Origin: DASXTK01 sp050744325
GTDB lineage: Bacteria > Actinomycetota > Acidimicrobiia > Acidimicrobiales > VFJN01
Length of the DNA: 64,000 bases
Direction: 5' to 3'
Assembly (NCBI GenBank): GCA_050744325.1
Contig: JBOGHK010000064.1
Location: forward strand, 1 to 64,000
Shown: positions 16,523 to 24,136 of the stretch, piece after piece
How the letters are laid out: each line of letters starts with the position of its first letter
Numbering within the stretch: the stretch's first letter is position 1
Made by a program: the position numbers and the translations under genes
The notes under the pieces: generated by a model
The model's input: only the letters and a program-made list of their open reading frames with translations
Databases searched by the model: none
Told to the model about the DNA's origin: nothing

Positions 16523-18279
16523 GCTCACCGACGGTCGCGGCGCTGAGCATCACCGACGCGGGTGCGGCCCTGGCCGGACGGCTCCCGTTCGTGCACCACC
16601 GCGGCGATCTCGCCGACCGCGTCCGGGCGCTGTGGACCGAGGTGGACGGTCTGGTGCTGGTGGGCGCGACCGGGATCGCGGTGCGGGTGATCGGGCCGCT
16701 GTTGGACGACAAGCGCACGGATCCCGCGGTGGTCAGCCTCGACGACCAAGGCCGCTGGGCGATCGCTCTGGCGGGCGGGCATCGAGGCGCGAACGACCTG
16801 GCGCGCGAGGTGGCCACGCTGGTCGGTGCCGAGCCGGTGGTGACGACGGCGACCGACGGAGCGGATGTCCCGTCGCTGGACACGCTGGTCGGATTCCGCG
16901 CCGCAGGCGATCTGGCCGGCGTGACCCGTGCCTGGTTGGACGGCCACCCGCCGGTCGTGTCGGTGGACCGCGACGTCCTGCCCGACTGGCCCCTCCCCGC
17001 CGCCCTCGCCGAGTTGCCCCACCTACACGACGGCACCGACGACGGCGCCGACCGCACCCCGAGCGCACCGCCGCGGGCGAGAGTGCGCGTGACCGATCGG
17101 GTCGCCGACGCTGGCCGGGAAGCGGTGCTGCTGCGTCCCCGATCGCTGGTGGTCGGCGTCGGCTCGTCGGGGGGCGCCGACCCGGCGGGCGTCGCGGCGC
17201 TGGTCGACGCCGCGCTGCGCGGGGCCGACCTGAGCCCTGCGGCGGTCGACGGCGTCGTGTCCGTGGACCTCAAGCGCGACGAGCCGGGGATCGTGGCCCT
17301 CGCCGACCGCTTCGGCGTGACCCTGCGCACGTTCCCGCCGGCCACTCTGGCCACGATCGCCGTGCCGAACCCGAGCCCGGTGGTCGCCGCGGCGGTCGGC
17401 AGCCCCAGCGTCGCCGAAGCGGCAGCCATGCACGCGGCGGGACCGGGCGCCGCGCTGGTCGTCCCCAAGACCGCCTCGGCCGAGGCCACCGTGGCCGTGG
17501 CCCGCCGCCGTCGCCCCGCCGGCCACGTGGCCGTGGTCGGGCTCGGCCCCGGCGACCCGGCCTGGCGCACGCCGGCCGCGTCAGCAGCAGTACGGGCTGC
17601 CGAGCTGGTCGTCGGCTACAGGCCCTACGTCGACCAGGCAACCGGGCTGCTGCACCCCGGCCAGGAGGTTGTCCGGTCGCCGATCGGCGCCGAGGCCGAG
17701 CGCTGCAACCTGGCGCTCGCCGCCGCGGCAGCTGGCCGGCAGGTCGCGCTGGTGTGCTCGGGCGACCCCGGCGTGTTTGCGATGGCGTCGTTGGTCTGCG
17801 AGCTGGCTCCCGACCACGGCGATCCCGAGGTGACGGTGGTGCCCGGCGTGACCGCGGCGCTGGGTGGCGCGGCTCTGCTCGGTGCGCCGTTCGGCCACGA
17901 CCACGCGGCGATCTCGCTGTCCGACCTGCTCACGCCGTGGCCGGTGATCGAACGTCGCCTGGTCGCCGTGGCCGAGGGCGACCTCGCCGTCGCCCTCTAC
18001 AACCCCCGATCGGGGCGCCGAACCTGGCAGCTCGGTCGAGCGCTGGAGATCCTCGCCGCCCACCGCCCGCCGACCTGCCCGGTCGCGGTGCTGACCGAGA
18101 TCGGGCGGCCGGCTCAGCGGCTGCGGTCGACGACCTTGGGCGAGGTGGAGGAGGACGCGGTCGAGACCGTGGACATGCTCTCGCTGGTGGTCGTCGGCGC
18201 CTCGACCACCCGCTGGATCGGCGACCGCATGGTGACCCCCCGGGGCTATCCGGCCCGTGCCGGAGAGGTTGGGTCGTGA
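16519..18279 (+). CDS. CbiG-CbiH fusion: cobalt-precorrin-5A hydrolase / precorrin-3B C17-methyltransferase
   Basis: Two consecutive steps in one 586-residue chain. The N-terminal CbiG part (about 1-330) opens the lactone of cobalt-precorrin-5A. It shows ATGIAVRVIGPLLDDKRTDPAVVSLDD, LAGGHRGANDLAREVA, and the C-terminal CbiG/CobE-like domain VVGVGSSGGADPAGVAALVDAAL. The CbiH/CobJ part (about 335-575) has VAVVGLGPGDPAWRTPAA, VGYRPYVDQATGL, LVCSGDPGVFAMASLV and ALYNPRSGRRTWQLGRALEIL; it performs C17 methylation and ring contraction. CbiG-CbiH fusions are known in actinobacteria. The ATG overlaps the cobL stop and its stop overlaps the next GTG. Confidence 0.93.
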   Translation: MSSPTVAALSITDAGAALAGRLPFVHHRGDLADRVRALWTEVDGLVLVGATGIAVRVIGPLLDDKRTDPAVVSLDDQGRWAIALAGGHRGANDLAREVATLVGAEPVVTTATDGADVPSLDTLVGFRAAGDLAGVTRAWLDGHPPVVSVDRDVLPDWPLPAALAELPHLHDGTDDGADRTPSAPPRARVRVTDRVADAGREAVLLRPRSLVVGVGSSGGADPAGVAALVDAALRGADLSPAAVDGVVSVDLKRDEPGIVALADRFGVTLRTFPPATLATIAVPNPSPVVAAAVGSPSVAEAAAMHAAGPGAALVVPKTASAEATVAVARRRRPAGHVAVVGLGPGDPAWRTPAASAAVRAAELVVGYRPYVDQATGLLHPGQEVVRSPIGAEAERCNLALAAAAAGRQVALVCSGDPGVFAMASLVCELAPDHGDPEVTVVPGVTAALGGAALLGAPFGHDHAAISLSDLLTPWPVIERRLVAVAEGDLAVALYNPRSGRRTWQLGRALEILAAHRPPTCPVAVLTEIGRPAQRLRSTTLGEVEEDAVETVDMLSLVVVGASTTRWIGDRMVTPRGYPARAGEVGS

Positions 18280-19049
18280 CCGTCGCGGTGGCGCCGTCGT
18301 GCACCGCGTGCGGGGTCTGCATCGCGACCTGCCCCACCCATGCGTTGCTTCCCTCCGCCCGTCGGCCGCACGTCGTCGACGACCGCTGCACCGACTGTTG
18401 GCTCTGCCTGGAGGTCTGCCCCGTGGATGCCCTGACGCCCGTCCCGGGACCCCATCCCATCGAGGTCGAGAGCTACCGCATCCTGGAGGACCGGCTCGAC
18501 ATGTCGGCCTGGCCGGAGCCCGAGCGGGCGGTCGTCGCGCGGGTGGTGCACGCGACAGCCGACGTCGAGCTCGCCGCCACCATGCGGCTCGGGCCGCAGG
18601 CCGTGGACGCCGTGGTCGCAGCGCTGCGGCGCCGCGCCCCGCTGATCTGCGATGCCCACATGCTGCGGGTCGGGCTCACCGGTGTCGACGCGGTCTGCCT
18701 GCTGGACGACGTACCGACGGTCCCGCTCGGGGGCACCCGGTCGGCCGCCGCGATCGCGCTGGCCGCCCAGCGCTACCCCGACGGCGCCGTGTGGGTCGTC
18801 GGCAACGCACCCACCGCGCTGGCCGAGCTCGTCCGGCTCCACGCCGCCGGCGACGTCGTGCCGGCCGCGGTGGTGGGCCTGCCGGTGGGGTTCGTCGGAG
18901 CGGCCGACGCCAAGGCCGCCCTCTGGGACAGCCCGTTGCGGGCCGTCTCGATCACCAACGTCGGCGAGAAGGGCGGCACGCCGGCCGCCGCTGGCGCCGT
19001 GAACGCCCTCGCCCGCCTAGTGCCCTCGGAACGGTCAGCTGGCCACTAG
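18276..19049 (+). CDS. cbiC: 2[4Fe-4S] ferredoxin fused to precorrin-8X methylmutase (CbiC/CobH)
   Basis: CbiC/CobH moves a methyl group from C11 to C12 to yield (hydrogeno)cobyrinic acid. The 257-residue protein has two complete CX2CX2CX3CP motifs (Cys 9,12,15,19 and 38,41,44,48), i.e. a bacterial dicluster ferredoxin. From about residue 65 comes a canonical CbiC domain (ERAVVARVVHATADVELA with the conserved His, LICDAHMLRVGL, SAAAIALAA, VVGNAPTALAEL, GLPVGFVGAADAKAAL, NVGEKGGTPAAAGAVNAL). The isomerase needs no redox cofactor, so the ferredoxin presumably serves another step, such as ring contraction or cobalt reduction; that is inference. GTG 18276 overlaps the preceding stop (GTGA). It is the last gene of the operon. 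Confidence 0.92.
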   Translation: MTVAVAPSCTACGVCIATCPTHALLPSARRPHVVDDRCTDCWLCLEVCPVDALTPVPGPHPIEVESYRILEDRLDMSAWPEPERAVVARVVHATADVELAATMRLGPQAVDAVVAALRRRAPLICDAHMLRVGLTGVDAVCLLDDVPTVPLGGTRSAAAIALAAQRYPDGAVWVVGNAPTALAELVRLHAAGDVVPAAVVGLPVGFVGAADAKAALWDSPLRAVSITNVGEKGGTPAAAGAVNALARLVPSERSAGH

Positions 19050-19306
19050 CGGCGGGCGCTCGCGCGCTCGCGGATGCTGCGCCGGACCCGTTCGAGAACG
19101 TCGCGCATGAAGTCGGCGAGCGCCTTGTCACCGTTCTCGGTGCCAGAGCCGGGCACCCGGCGGACATCGCCCGCCATCGTGCCGACGTGCACGTCGCCTT
19201 GGATCCTGCGTTGAGACATCGCCTTTTCCCCAGCCTCGGAGGTGACAGCGCCATCGGTCGAGGGATCGGGCTCGGAAGGCACCGTCGTTCCCGCTTCGTC
19301 CGGCAT
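19046..19306 (-). CDS. Small hydrophilic protein of unknown function (86 aa)
   Basis: I do not recognise the family. The 86-residue protein is charged, without membrane segments; the second half (ALADFMRDVLERVRRSIRERASARR) is a strong basic amphipathic helix, and the middle (SQRRIQGDVHVGTMAGDVRRVPG) looks like short strands. Evidence for translation: GAGGG 9 nt before the ATG and an upstream TATCAT -10-like box. It follows the membrane-protein gene at 19412-21001 on the same strand after 105 nt. It ends overlapping the cbiC stop (shared CTAG), convergent. It could still be a chance frame. Confidence 0.5.
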   Translation of the reverse strand: MPDEAGTTVPSEPDPSTDGAVTSEAGEKAMSQRRIQGDVHVGTMAGDVRRVPGSGTENGDKALADFMRDVLERVRRSIRERASARR

Positions 19307-19411
19307 CTGCGCACCCTCGATCGTGTGCGATCAGGTAGACCGATGATACCTGCAGGACATGACGGTTCTGCGACGACCTGCGACGACGTGCGGCGCTCCT
19401 GCGCTGCAGAC

Positions 19412-21001
19412 TCACACGTCCATGCGGAGCCGACAGCGCCGTACGGCCACACCCAGCAGCACGGCAGGGACCCCCGACACCACGGCGAGGCCCAGCCACC
19501 AGGCCTGGAGCGCCGAACCAGCCAACCCGGCGACGACCATCGCCGCGGCGAAGTACAAGGTGACGGCGCTGGACAAGGTCAGGATCCGGACGCCTCGCAG
19601 CAGCCGGGAGACCAGGTGGTGCTCACCGGGCCGTGCCAGCTGCGTCGAGATGATGCCGGGCAGGACCAGCAGCAGAGCGATCGATGCGTCGAGCCGGCCG
19701 GTGTCGAGGCGATACGAGAACCAGGCGGCCAGGAACAGCAGCACCGCCGTGAACGCCGAGCTCACCGCGCAGGCCCGTAGCAAGCCGTCGGCCGACGGGC
19801 ACACCAACACCTCGACGTTGTAGGTGCCGGCCTCGGGCACGTCGCCGATGTGCGTGTTCAGCCCGAGGACCGAGCCCTGGCTGGCGCTGGTGCCGAAGGA
19901 CGCCCGGTCGGCGACGGCGCTCGGCCGGCCCGCCGTGATCGCCCGGCTGCCGGGCCCGGTCGCACTGCCGCCGACGGGGCGCCGCGCACCGGCTGGATCG
20001 CTGCCCCCACCCGGGCCACTGGCGCCGCCCGGCGCTCCGACGCCACCGCCACCAGATCCGACGGCCCCGGCAGGGCCGGTGTCGCCGTCGTCGTCCAGCG
20101 AGGCGCCGAACATCTCGCCGCCGGTGACCACCATGCCGTCGGGCGCCACGAACTGGAAGTGGTAGCTCGACGCCGCGGTGACGTCCGGGCAGTCGAACAC
20201 GAACGACGTCGGCCCCCAGGCGACCTGCGAGCGCAACGGCAGGGGCTCCTTCACCGTCAGGCCGAGCTCCTGGGTGATCTTGAACACCGTGCGCCGCCGC
20301 ACCTGCGGGATGCCGACGTCCGCCAGCAGCATGAAGTTGTGGTCCAGCGTGGTCACCAGCCAGTGGACCAGCTCGGCGGGTGTGGCCGACTCGCCGACGC
20401 GGCCCGGCGTGGTCAAACCCAGGAGGTCGAGCGCGCGGTGGGCCGACGAGGTGTCGGTCCCCGCGACCTCGCCGAGGACCTGCTCGAGGTCGGGCGTGAG
20501 GTCCTGACCCAGCTGGTCGACGGCGGCGTAGAGCACCGCGCGGGCGGCCATGCTGTTCTGCGGCCGGGTCAGCCACGGCACCGGCTGATCGTCCAGCCGC
20601 AGGTCGAAGGCCAGCATCGGCCCGCGCTTGCTCACCAACCGCAGCGGCACCAGGAACCGGCTGAAGCCCAACGCCAGTGCCAGCTCCAGGACCGACGGTG
20701 GCACCCGGCAGTCGACGCTCATGTGCCGCCGGAAGCGCCGTTCGCCCGCCAGCGAGGCGGTCTCGACCCGGCGATCGACCCAGGCGGGCTGGGTGGGGAT
20801 CAGGGTCCACAGCAACCGCCCGAGGTCGGCGAACGCCGGATGCTGTGGATCCATCAACACGTCGTAGAGCTGCAGCGGTGGCTGGTCGGGCGGCATCGGT
20901 GGCGGTGGCTCGCCACGGATGTCGAGGCCCGGCGGTCGCCGGTACACCGGACCGGCTTGCGGTCGTCTCTGCGGGTTCGCCGCGCGACCTTCGCCTTCCA
21001 T
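19412..21001 (-). CDS. Uncharacterised membrane protein with soluble N-terminal half
   Basis: Not assigned to a known family. The 529-residue protein begins with a Pro-rich stretch (about 1-45), then a soluble globular region (about 45-300) that includes ALELALALGFSRFLVPLRLVSKRGPMLAFDLRL and DHNFMLLADVGIPQVRRRTVFKI. A Gly/Pro/Ser-rich linker (about 310-385) leads to a strand-rich segment (GDVPEAGTYNVEVLVCPSADG) and four C-terminal transmembrane segments from about 405. The order suggests a cytosolic or extracytoplasmic sensor tethered to the membrane. ATG 21001 has GAGGTGG 6 nt upstream. Hydrophobicity and codon use favour this frame over the overlapping one at 19623-21017. It is probably followed by the 86-residue gene. 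Confidence 0.75.
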   Translation of the reverse strand: MEGEGRAANPQRRPQAGPVYRRPPGLDIRGEPPPPMPPDQPPLQLYDVLMDPQHPAFADLGRLLWTLIPTQPAWVDRRVETASLAGERRFRRHMSVDCRVPPSVLELALALGFSRFLVPLRLVSKRGPMLAFDLRLDDQPVPWLTRPQNSMAARAVLYAAVDQLGQDLTPDLEQVLGEVAGTDTSSAHRALDLLGLTTPGRVGESATPAELVHWLVTTLDHNFMLLADVGIPQVRRRTVFKITQELGLTVKEPLPLRSQVAWGPTSFVFDCPDVTAASSYHFQFVAPDGMVVTGGEMFGASLDDDGDTGPAGAVGSGGGGVGAPGGASGPGGGSDPAGARRPVGGSATGPGSRAITAGRPSAVADRASFGTSASQGSVLGLNTHIGDVPEAGTYNVEVLVCPSADGLLRACAVSSAFTAVLLFLAAWFSYRLDTGRLDASIALLLVLPGIISTQLARPGEHHLVSRLLRGVRILTLSSAVTLYFAAAMVVAGLAGSALQAWWLGLAVVSGVPAVLLGVAVRRCRLRMDV

Positions 21002-21074
21002 GTGCCCACCTCGTCATCCGGTTGCCGTCAGGCCACGGTCATAGCACCGTCCAGGGAATGATCGCGCCGGCGGA

Positions 21075-21106
21075 GGATGCATCGTCACGCGACCACTCAT
21101 GCATCC
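21075..21106 (-). terminator. Hairpin terminator after copCD
   Basis: Arms GGATGCAT (21075-21082) and ATGCATCC (21099-21106) pair perfectly across 16 nt, immediately after the copCD stop (21108) on the minus strand. It separates copCD from the downstream membrane-protein gene. Confidence 0.5.
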
Positions 21107-21107
21107 G

Positions 21108-23024
21108 CTAGCGGATGGCGACCGACATGGTGACCTCGTTCTCCTCGAACTGGCTGAGCCGGGCAGCCACCACCAGCTCCCACGTGCCGCTCAAGGGGAT
21201 GTCGGTGTCGGGGGCGACGTAGCGCCCGGTGGCGGCGGCGGGCTCGAGCGCCAGGGGGATCGGGCCGATGTCGCGCGACGGCAGCGACAGCGTGGCCGTC
21301 ACCTCCTCGACCGCCAGGGGCTCACCGGCGTGGCTGAGGGTCTGGACGGTGACGTCGGTAAGCCCGGTGGCCGCCGGATCGATCTCGACCTGGACCAGCA
21401 GCGCGTCGCCGTGCAACTCGGCGGAGTACGTCGGCGCGTAGTCGTCGACCGCCGGCACGGTGTTGACCAGTAGCGCCGTGATGGCGAGGACCACCGCGGC
21501 GATCCCGGCCTCGGCGCCCACCGAGCGGCGAAGCATTGGCAGGCCCGGTCGACCGCCTTCGTCGTCGGTTGCCGGCGAATCGGGCGGTGCACCGACGGCC
21601 TTGGCCCCGGGCCCCACGCCGGCCACCGTGGCAGGCGCAGCGATCGCGGCGGACTGCACCGCAGCCGAGCCCCAGCGACGCCGCACCCAGCTGCGGCTCA
21701 CTGCCGCCACCGCGACCAGCACGGCGAAGGTCAGCACCTTGACGATCAGCACGCGGCCATAGGTGGTGTCGAACAGCGCGGTGACACCCTGGATCTGACG
21801 GACGCCCTGGACGGTCCCTGTCACCACGATCGTCACGACCGCGGCGAACGCCAGCGTCGAGAAGCCCCCGACGACGGCTTCGAGCCGCGAGTCGTCGGTG
21901 GCGGCGTCGCCCACGGGACGCCGCAGGACCGCGACCAGGAGAAACACCAAGCCACCGAGCCAGAAGCTGACGGCCGCGAGGTGCACCACGTCGACCAGCA
22001 GGGCCAGCGGCACGAGGTCGCCGGCACCGGCATGGCCGGCGAGGCTGATCGTCGCGAGCAGAGCGACCCCGAGACCACCGATCGCAGCGAGCCGCGCCCG
22101 ATCGGCGCGCCACCGAGCCGGCAGGCCGCGCCAGCCGTCGCCCGATGCATCAGCCTCGATCGAGCCGTCGCCGTCACCGTCCGCGCCCCCCACCGACGCG
22201 CCATCGCGGTCGCCCGCGGGCCCGGGCGCAGCCTCACGCGGGAGCAGCCACCGAGCGGCCACCAGCACCACAGCGAGCAGGACCAACCGCAGCAGCCACA
22301 CCCGCCCGACCCGGGTGTCGAGCACGTCGCCGATCAGATCGCCGTCGACCGCGCTGCCCAGCGACTCGCCCGCCGCGTAAGTGGCCTGCATGCCGAAACT
22401 CAGGATCGTCGCCACCAGCACGACCAGCCAGCCGCCACCGAGCAGCTGCCGAATCCGGCGGTCGCCACCACCCTGGGGCCACAGCACCATCAAGAACAGC
22501 GCCCCGCCGACCAGCAGCACCATCCCGACGAAGGCCAGGAACCGCACCACGCCGTAGACCACACCGACGGTCGAGTCGCCGCCCTCGCCCGCGATCAGCT
22601 CCTCCATCAGCGCCTCGGCCTCGGCGTCGTCGCCGGCCTCGCCCACCCGGAACGTGAAGCCACCCCGGATGGGGTGGCCGTCAGCGGACGAGACGCGCCA
22701 CGTCACGACGTAGGCGCCATCGTCGATCTCGGGGAGCGCCACCAGCACGTCGCGGCCACCGTCGCCCTGTGTGACGTCGCCCACGTCGAGCTGGTCACCC
22801 GCGCTGTCGAACACCTCGATCGCGTCGCCCGGCGGATCGACACCCTCGCTGAAATGGAGCACGACCTGGCCCGGGGGAGCATCGACCACCTGGCCGCTCG
22901 ACGGCTCCGTCGAGACCAGCTCGGCATGCGCGGCAGCCGGCGTTGCACCGAGACCGAGGACAACGAGGACCACGGCGATGCCAAGCACCAGTCGGACTCG
23001 CGGCCGAGTTGAGCTACGTCGCAC
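21108..23024 (-). CDS. CopC-CopD fusion copper protein with C-terminal YtkA/FixH-like domain
   Basis: Periplasmic copper binding plus inner-membrane copper transport in one 638-residue chain. A signal peptide (residues 1-33, ending TPAAAHA) leaves a mature N-terminus HAELVSTEPSSG, the CopC start whose His binds Cu. The CopC fold ends at GHPIRGGFTFRVGE. Then come about eight transmembrane segments of CopD (from VVYGVVRFLAFVGMVLLVGG). The end is a periplasmic beta domain (YAPTYSAELHGDALLVQVEIDPAATGLTD) resembling YtkA/FixH. I chose GTG 23024, which has a strong AGAAGGGGG site, rather than the frame start at 23057. It is divergent from the ABC exporter. Confidence 0.9.
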   Translation of the reverse strand: MRRSSTRPRVRLVLGIAVVLVVLGLGATPAAAHAELVSTEPSSGQVVDAPPGQVVLHFSEGVDPPGDAIEVFDSAGDQLDVGDVTQGDGGRDVLVALPEIDDGAYVVTWRVSSADGHPIRGGFTFRVGEAGDDAEAEALMEELIAGEGGDSTVGVVYGVVRFLAFVGMVLLVGGALFLMVLWPQGGGDRRIRQLLGGGWLVVLVATILSFGMQATYAAGESLGSAVDGDLIGDVLDTRVGRVWLLRLVLLAVVLVAARWLLPREAAPGPAGDRDGASVGGADGDGDGSIEADASGDGWRGLPARWRADRARLAAIGGLGVALLATISLAGHAGAGDLVPLALLVDVVHLAAVSFWLGGLVFLLVAVLRRPVGDAATDDSRLEAVVGGFSTLAFAAVVTIVVTGTVQGVRQIQGVTALFDTTYGRVLIVKVLTFAVLVAVAAVSRSWVRRRWGSAAVQSAAIAAPATVAGVGPGAKAVGAPPDSPATDDEGGRPGLPMLRRSVGAEAGIAAVVLAITALLVNTVPAVDDYAPTYSAELHGDALLVQVEIDPAATGLTDVTVQTLSHAGEPLAVEEVTATLSLPSRDIGPIPLALEPAAATGRYVAPDTDIPLSGTWELVVAARLSQFEENEVTMSVAIR

Positions 23025-23130
23025 GATCCCCCTTCTCCCTCTACTCCTGTCGTTCACGGTGGCCGGTTGGTTCCCCGAGCCGTGGGCTCAGGGTACGGAC
23101 CGGCTGTCACACTTTCGCCGTCCACGATCC

Positions 23131-23159
23131 TTCACAAAATCGTGAATCTTCTGTATCTT
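23131..23159 (+). promoter_or_regulatory. Promoter TTCACA-17-TATCTT with TTCAC/GTGAA operator for the ABC exporter
   Basis: The -35 TTCACA (23131-23136) and the -10 TATCTT (23154-23159) are 17 nt apart, and the GTG start follows 8 nt after the -10. The -35 region lies in an inverted repeat TTCAC-6 nt-GTGAA (23131-23146), a candidate site for the GbsR/MarR-type regulator encoded downstream. Confidence 0.55.
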
Positions 23160-23167
23160 CAAGAACT

Positions 23168-24136
23168 GTGACTGCGGCCATCTCGATCACCCGATTGGTG
23201 AAGACCTTCGGATCTACCCGGGCGCTCGACGGTTTGGATCTCACGGTGACGACCGGCGAGGTCCACGGGTTCCTCGGGCCCAACGGTGCCGGCAAGACCA
23301 CCACCATCCGGGTCCTGCTCGGCCTGCTGCGGGCCGATGCCGGCGAGGCGGTCCTGCTCGGCGGGAACCCCTGGCGCAACGCCGTCGACCTGCACCAGCG
23401 CCTCGCCTACGTGCCAGGCGACGTCAACCTGTGGCCCAAGCTGAGCGGTGGCGAGATCATCGACCTGTTCGGGCGGCTCCGCGGCGACCTCGATCCGAAG
23501 CACCGCGATGCCCTGGTCGAGCGCTTCGAGCTTGACCCCACCAAGAAGGCCCGCACCTACTCGAAGGGAAACCGGCAGAAGGTCGCCCTGGTCGCGGCGC
23601 TCGCGTCCGCCGCCGAGCTGCTGATCCTCGACGAGCCGACCTCGGGCCTCGACCCGCTGATGGAGGCCGTCTTCCAGGACTGCATCCAGGAGGTCAGGGC
23701 CGAGGGGCGCACGGTCCTGCTGTCCAGCCACATCCTCGCCGAGGTCGAGGCGCTGTGCGACCGGGTGAGCATCATCCGGGCCGGTCGCACGGTCGAGTCG
23801 GGAACGCTGAGCGACCTGCGTCATCTGACCCGCACCTCGATCACCGTCGAGACCGTGCGCGAGCCCGAAGGCCTGGCCGAGCTGGCGGGAGTCCACGACG
23901 TCCGCGTCGAGGGACACCGGGTGCGGTTCGACATCGACACCCACCAGATCGAGGCGGCGCTCCGCAGGCTGACGGATCTCGGGGTCCATAGCTTGGTGGT
24001 CCAACCGCCCACGCTGGAGGAGCTGTTCCTCCGGCACTACGGCGACGAGCTGGCCGACGAGCCCGAGCGGCCCGACGGCGACCGGCTCCCGTCCACCGCG
24101 GTGAGCCCGGCCGACGCCACCGGAGAGCACCGATGA
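23168..24136 (+). CDS. ABC exporter ATP-binding protein (multidrug/polyketide type)
   Basis: Nucleotide-binding subunit of an ABC-2 exporter. The 322-residue protein has Walker A GPNGAGKTTTIR (about residues 39-50), signature YSKGNRQKVALVAALA (a degenerate LSGGQ-type C-loop), Walker B LLILDEPTSGLDPL and the switch His in LLSSHILAEVEALC. The C-terminal DrrA-like domain ends PPTLEELFLRHYGDEL. GTG 23168 follows the -10 box by 8 nt, so the mRNA is probably leaderless. The ATG of the permease overlaps its stop (ATGA). Such pairs export antibiotics or other small hydrophobic molecules; the substrate cannot be read from sequence. Confidence 0.93.
   Translation: MTAAISITRLVKTFGSTRALDGLDLTVTTGEVHGFLGPNGAGKTTTIRVLLGLLRADAGEAVLLGGNPWRNAVDLHQRLAYVPGDVNLWPKLSGGEIIDLFGRLRGDLDPKHRDALVERFELDPTKKARTYSKGNRQKVALVAALASAAELLILDEPTSGLDPLMEAVFQDCIQEVRAEGRTVLLSSHILAEVEALCDRVSIIRAGRTVESGTLSDLRHLTRTSITVETVREPEGLAELAGVHDVRVEGHRVRFDIDTHQIEAALRRLTDLGVHSLVVQPPTLEELFLRHYGDELADEPERPDGDRLPSTAVSPADATGEHR

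Noticed and set aside
19623..21017. 464-codon minus-strand frame overlapping the 529-residue membrane protein
   Set aside because: Arg/Gly/Pro-rich; the competing frame has coherent hydrophobic segments and a ribosome site.
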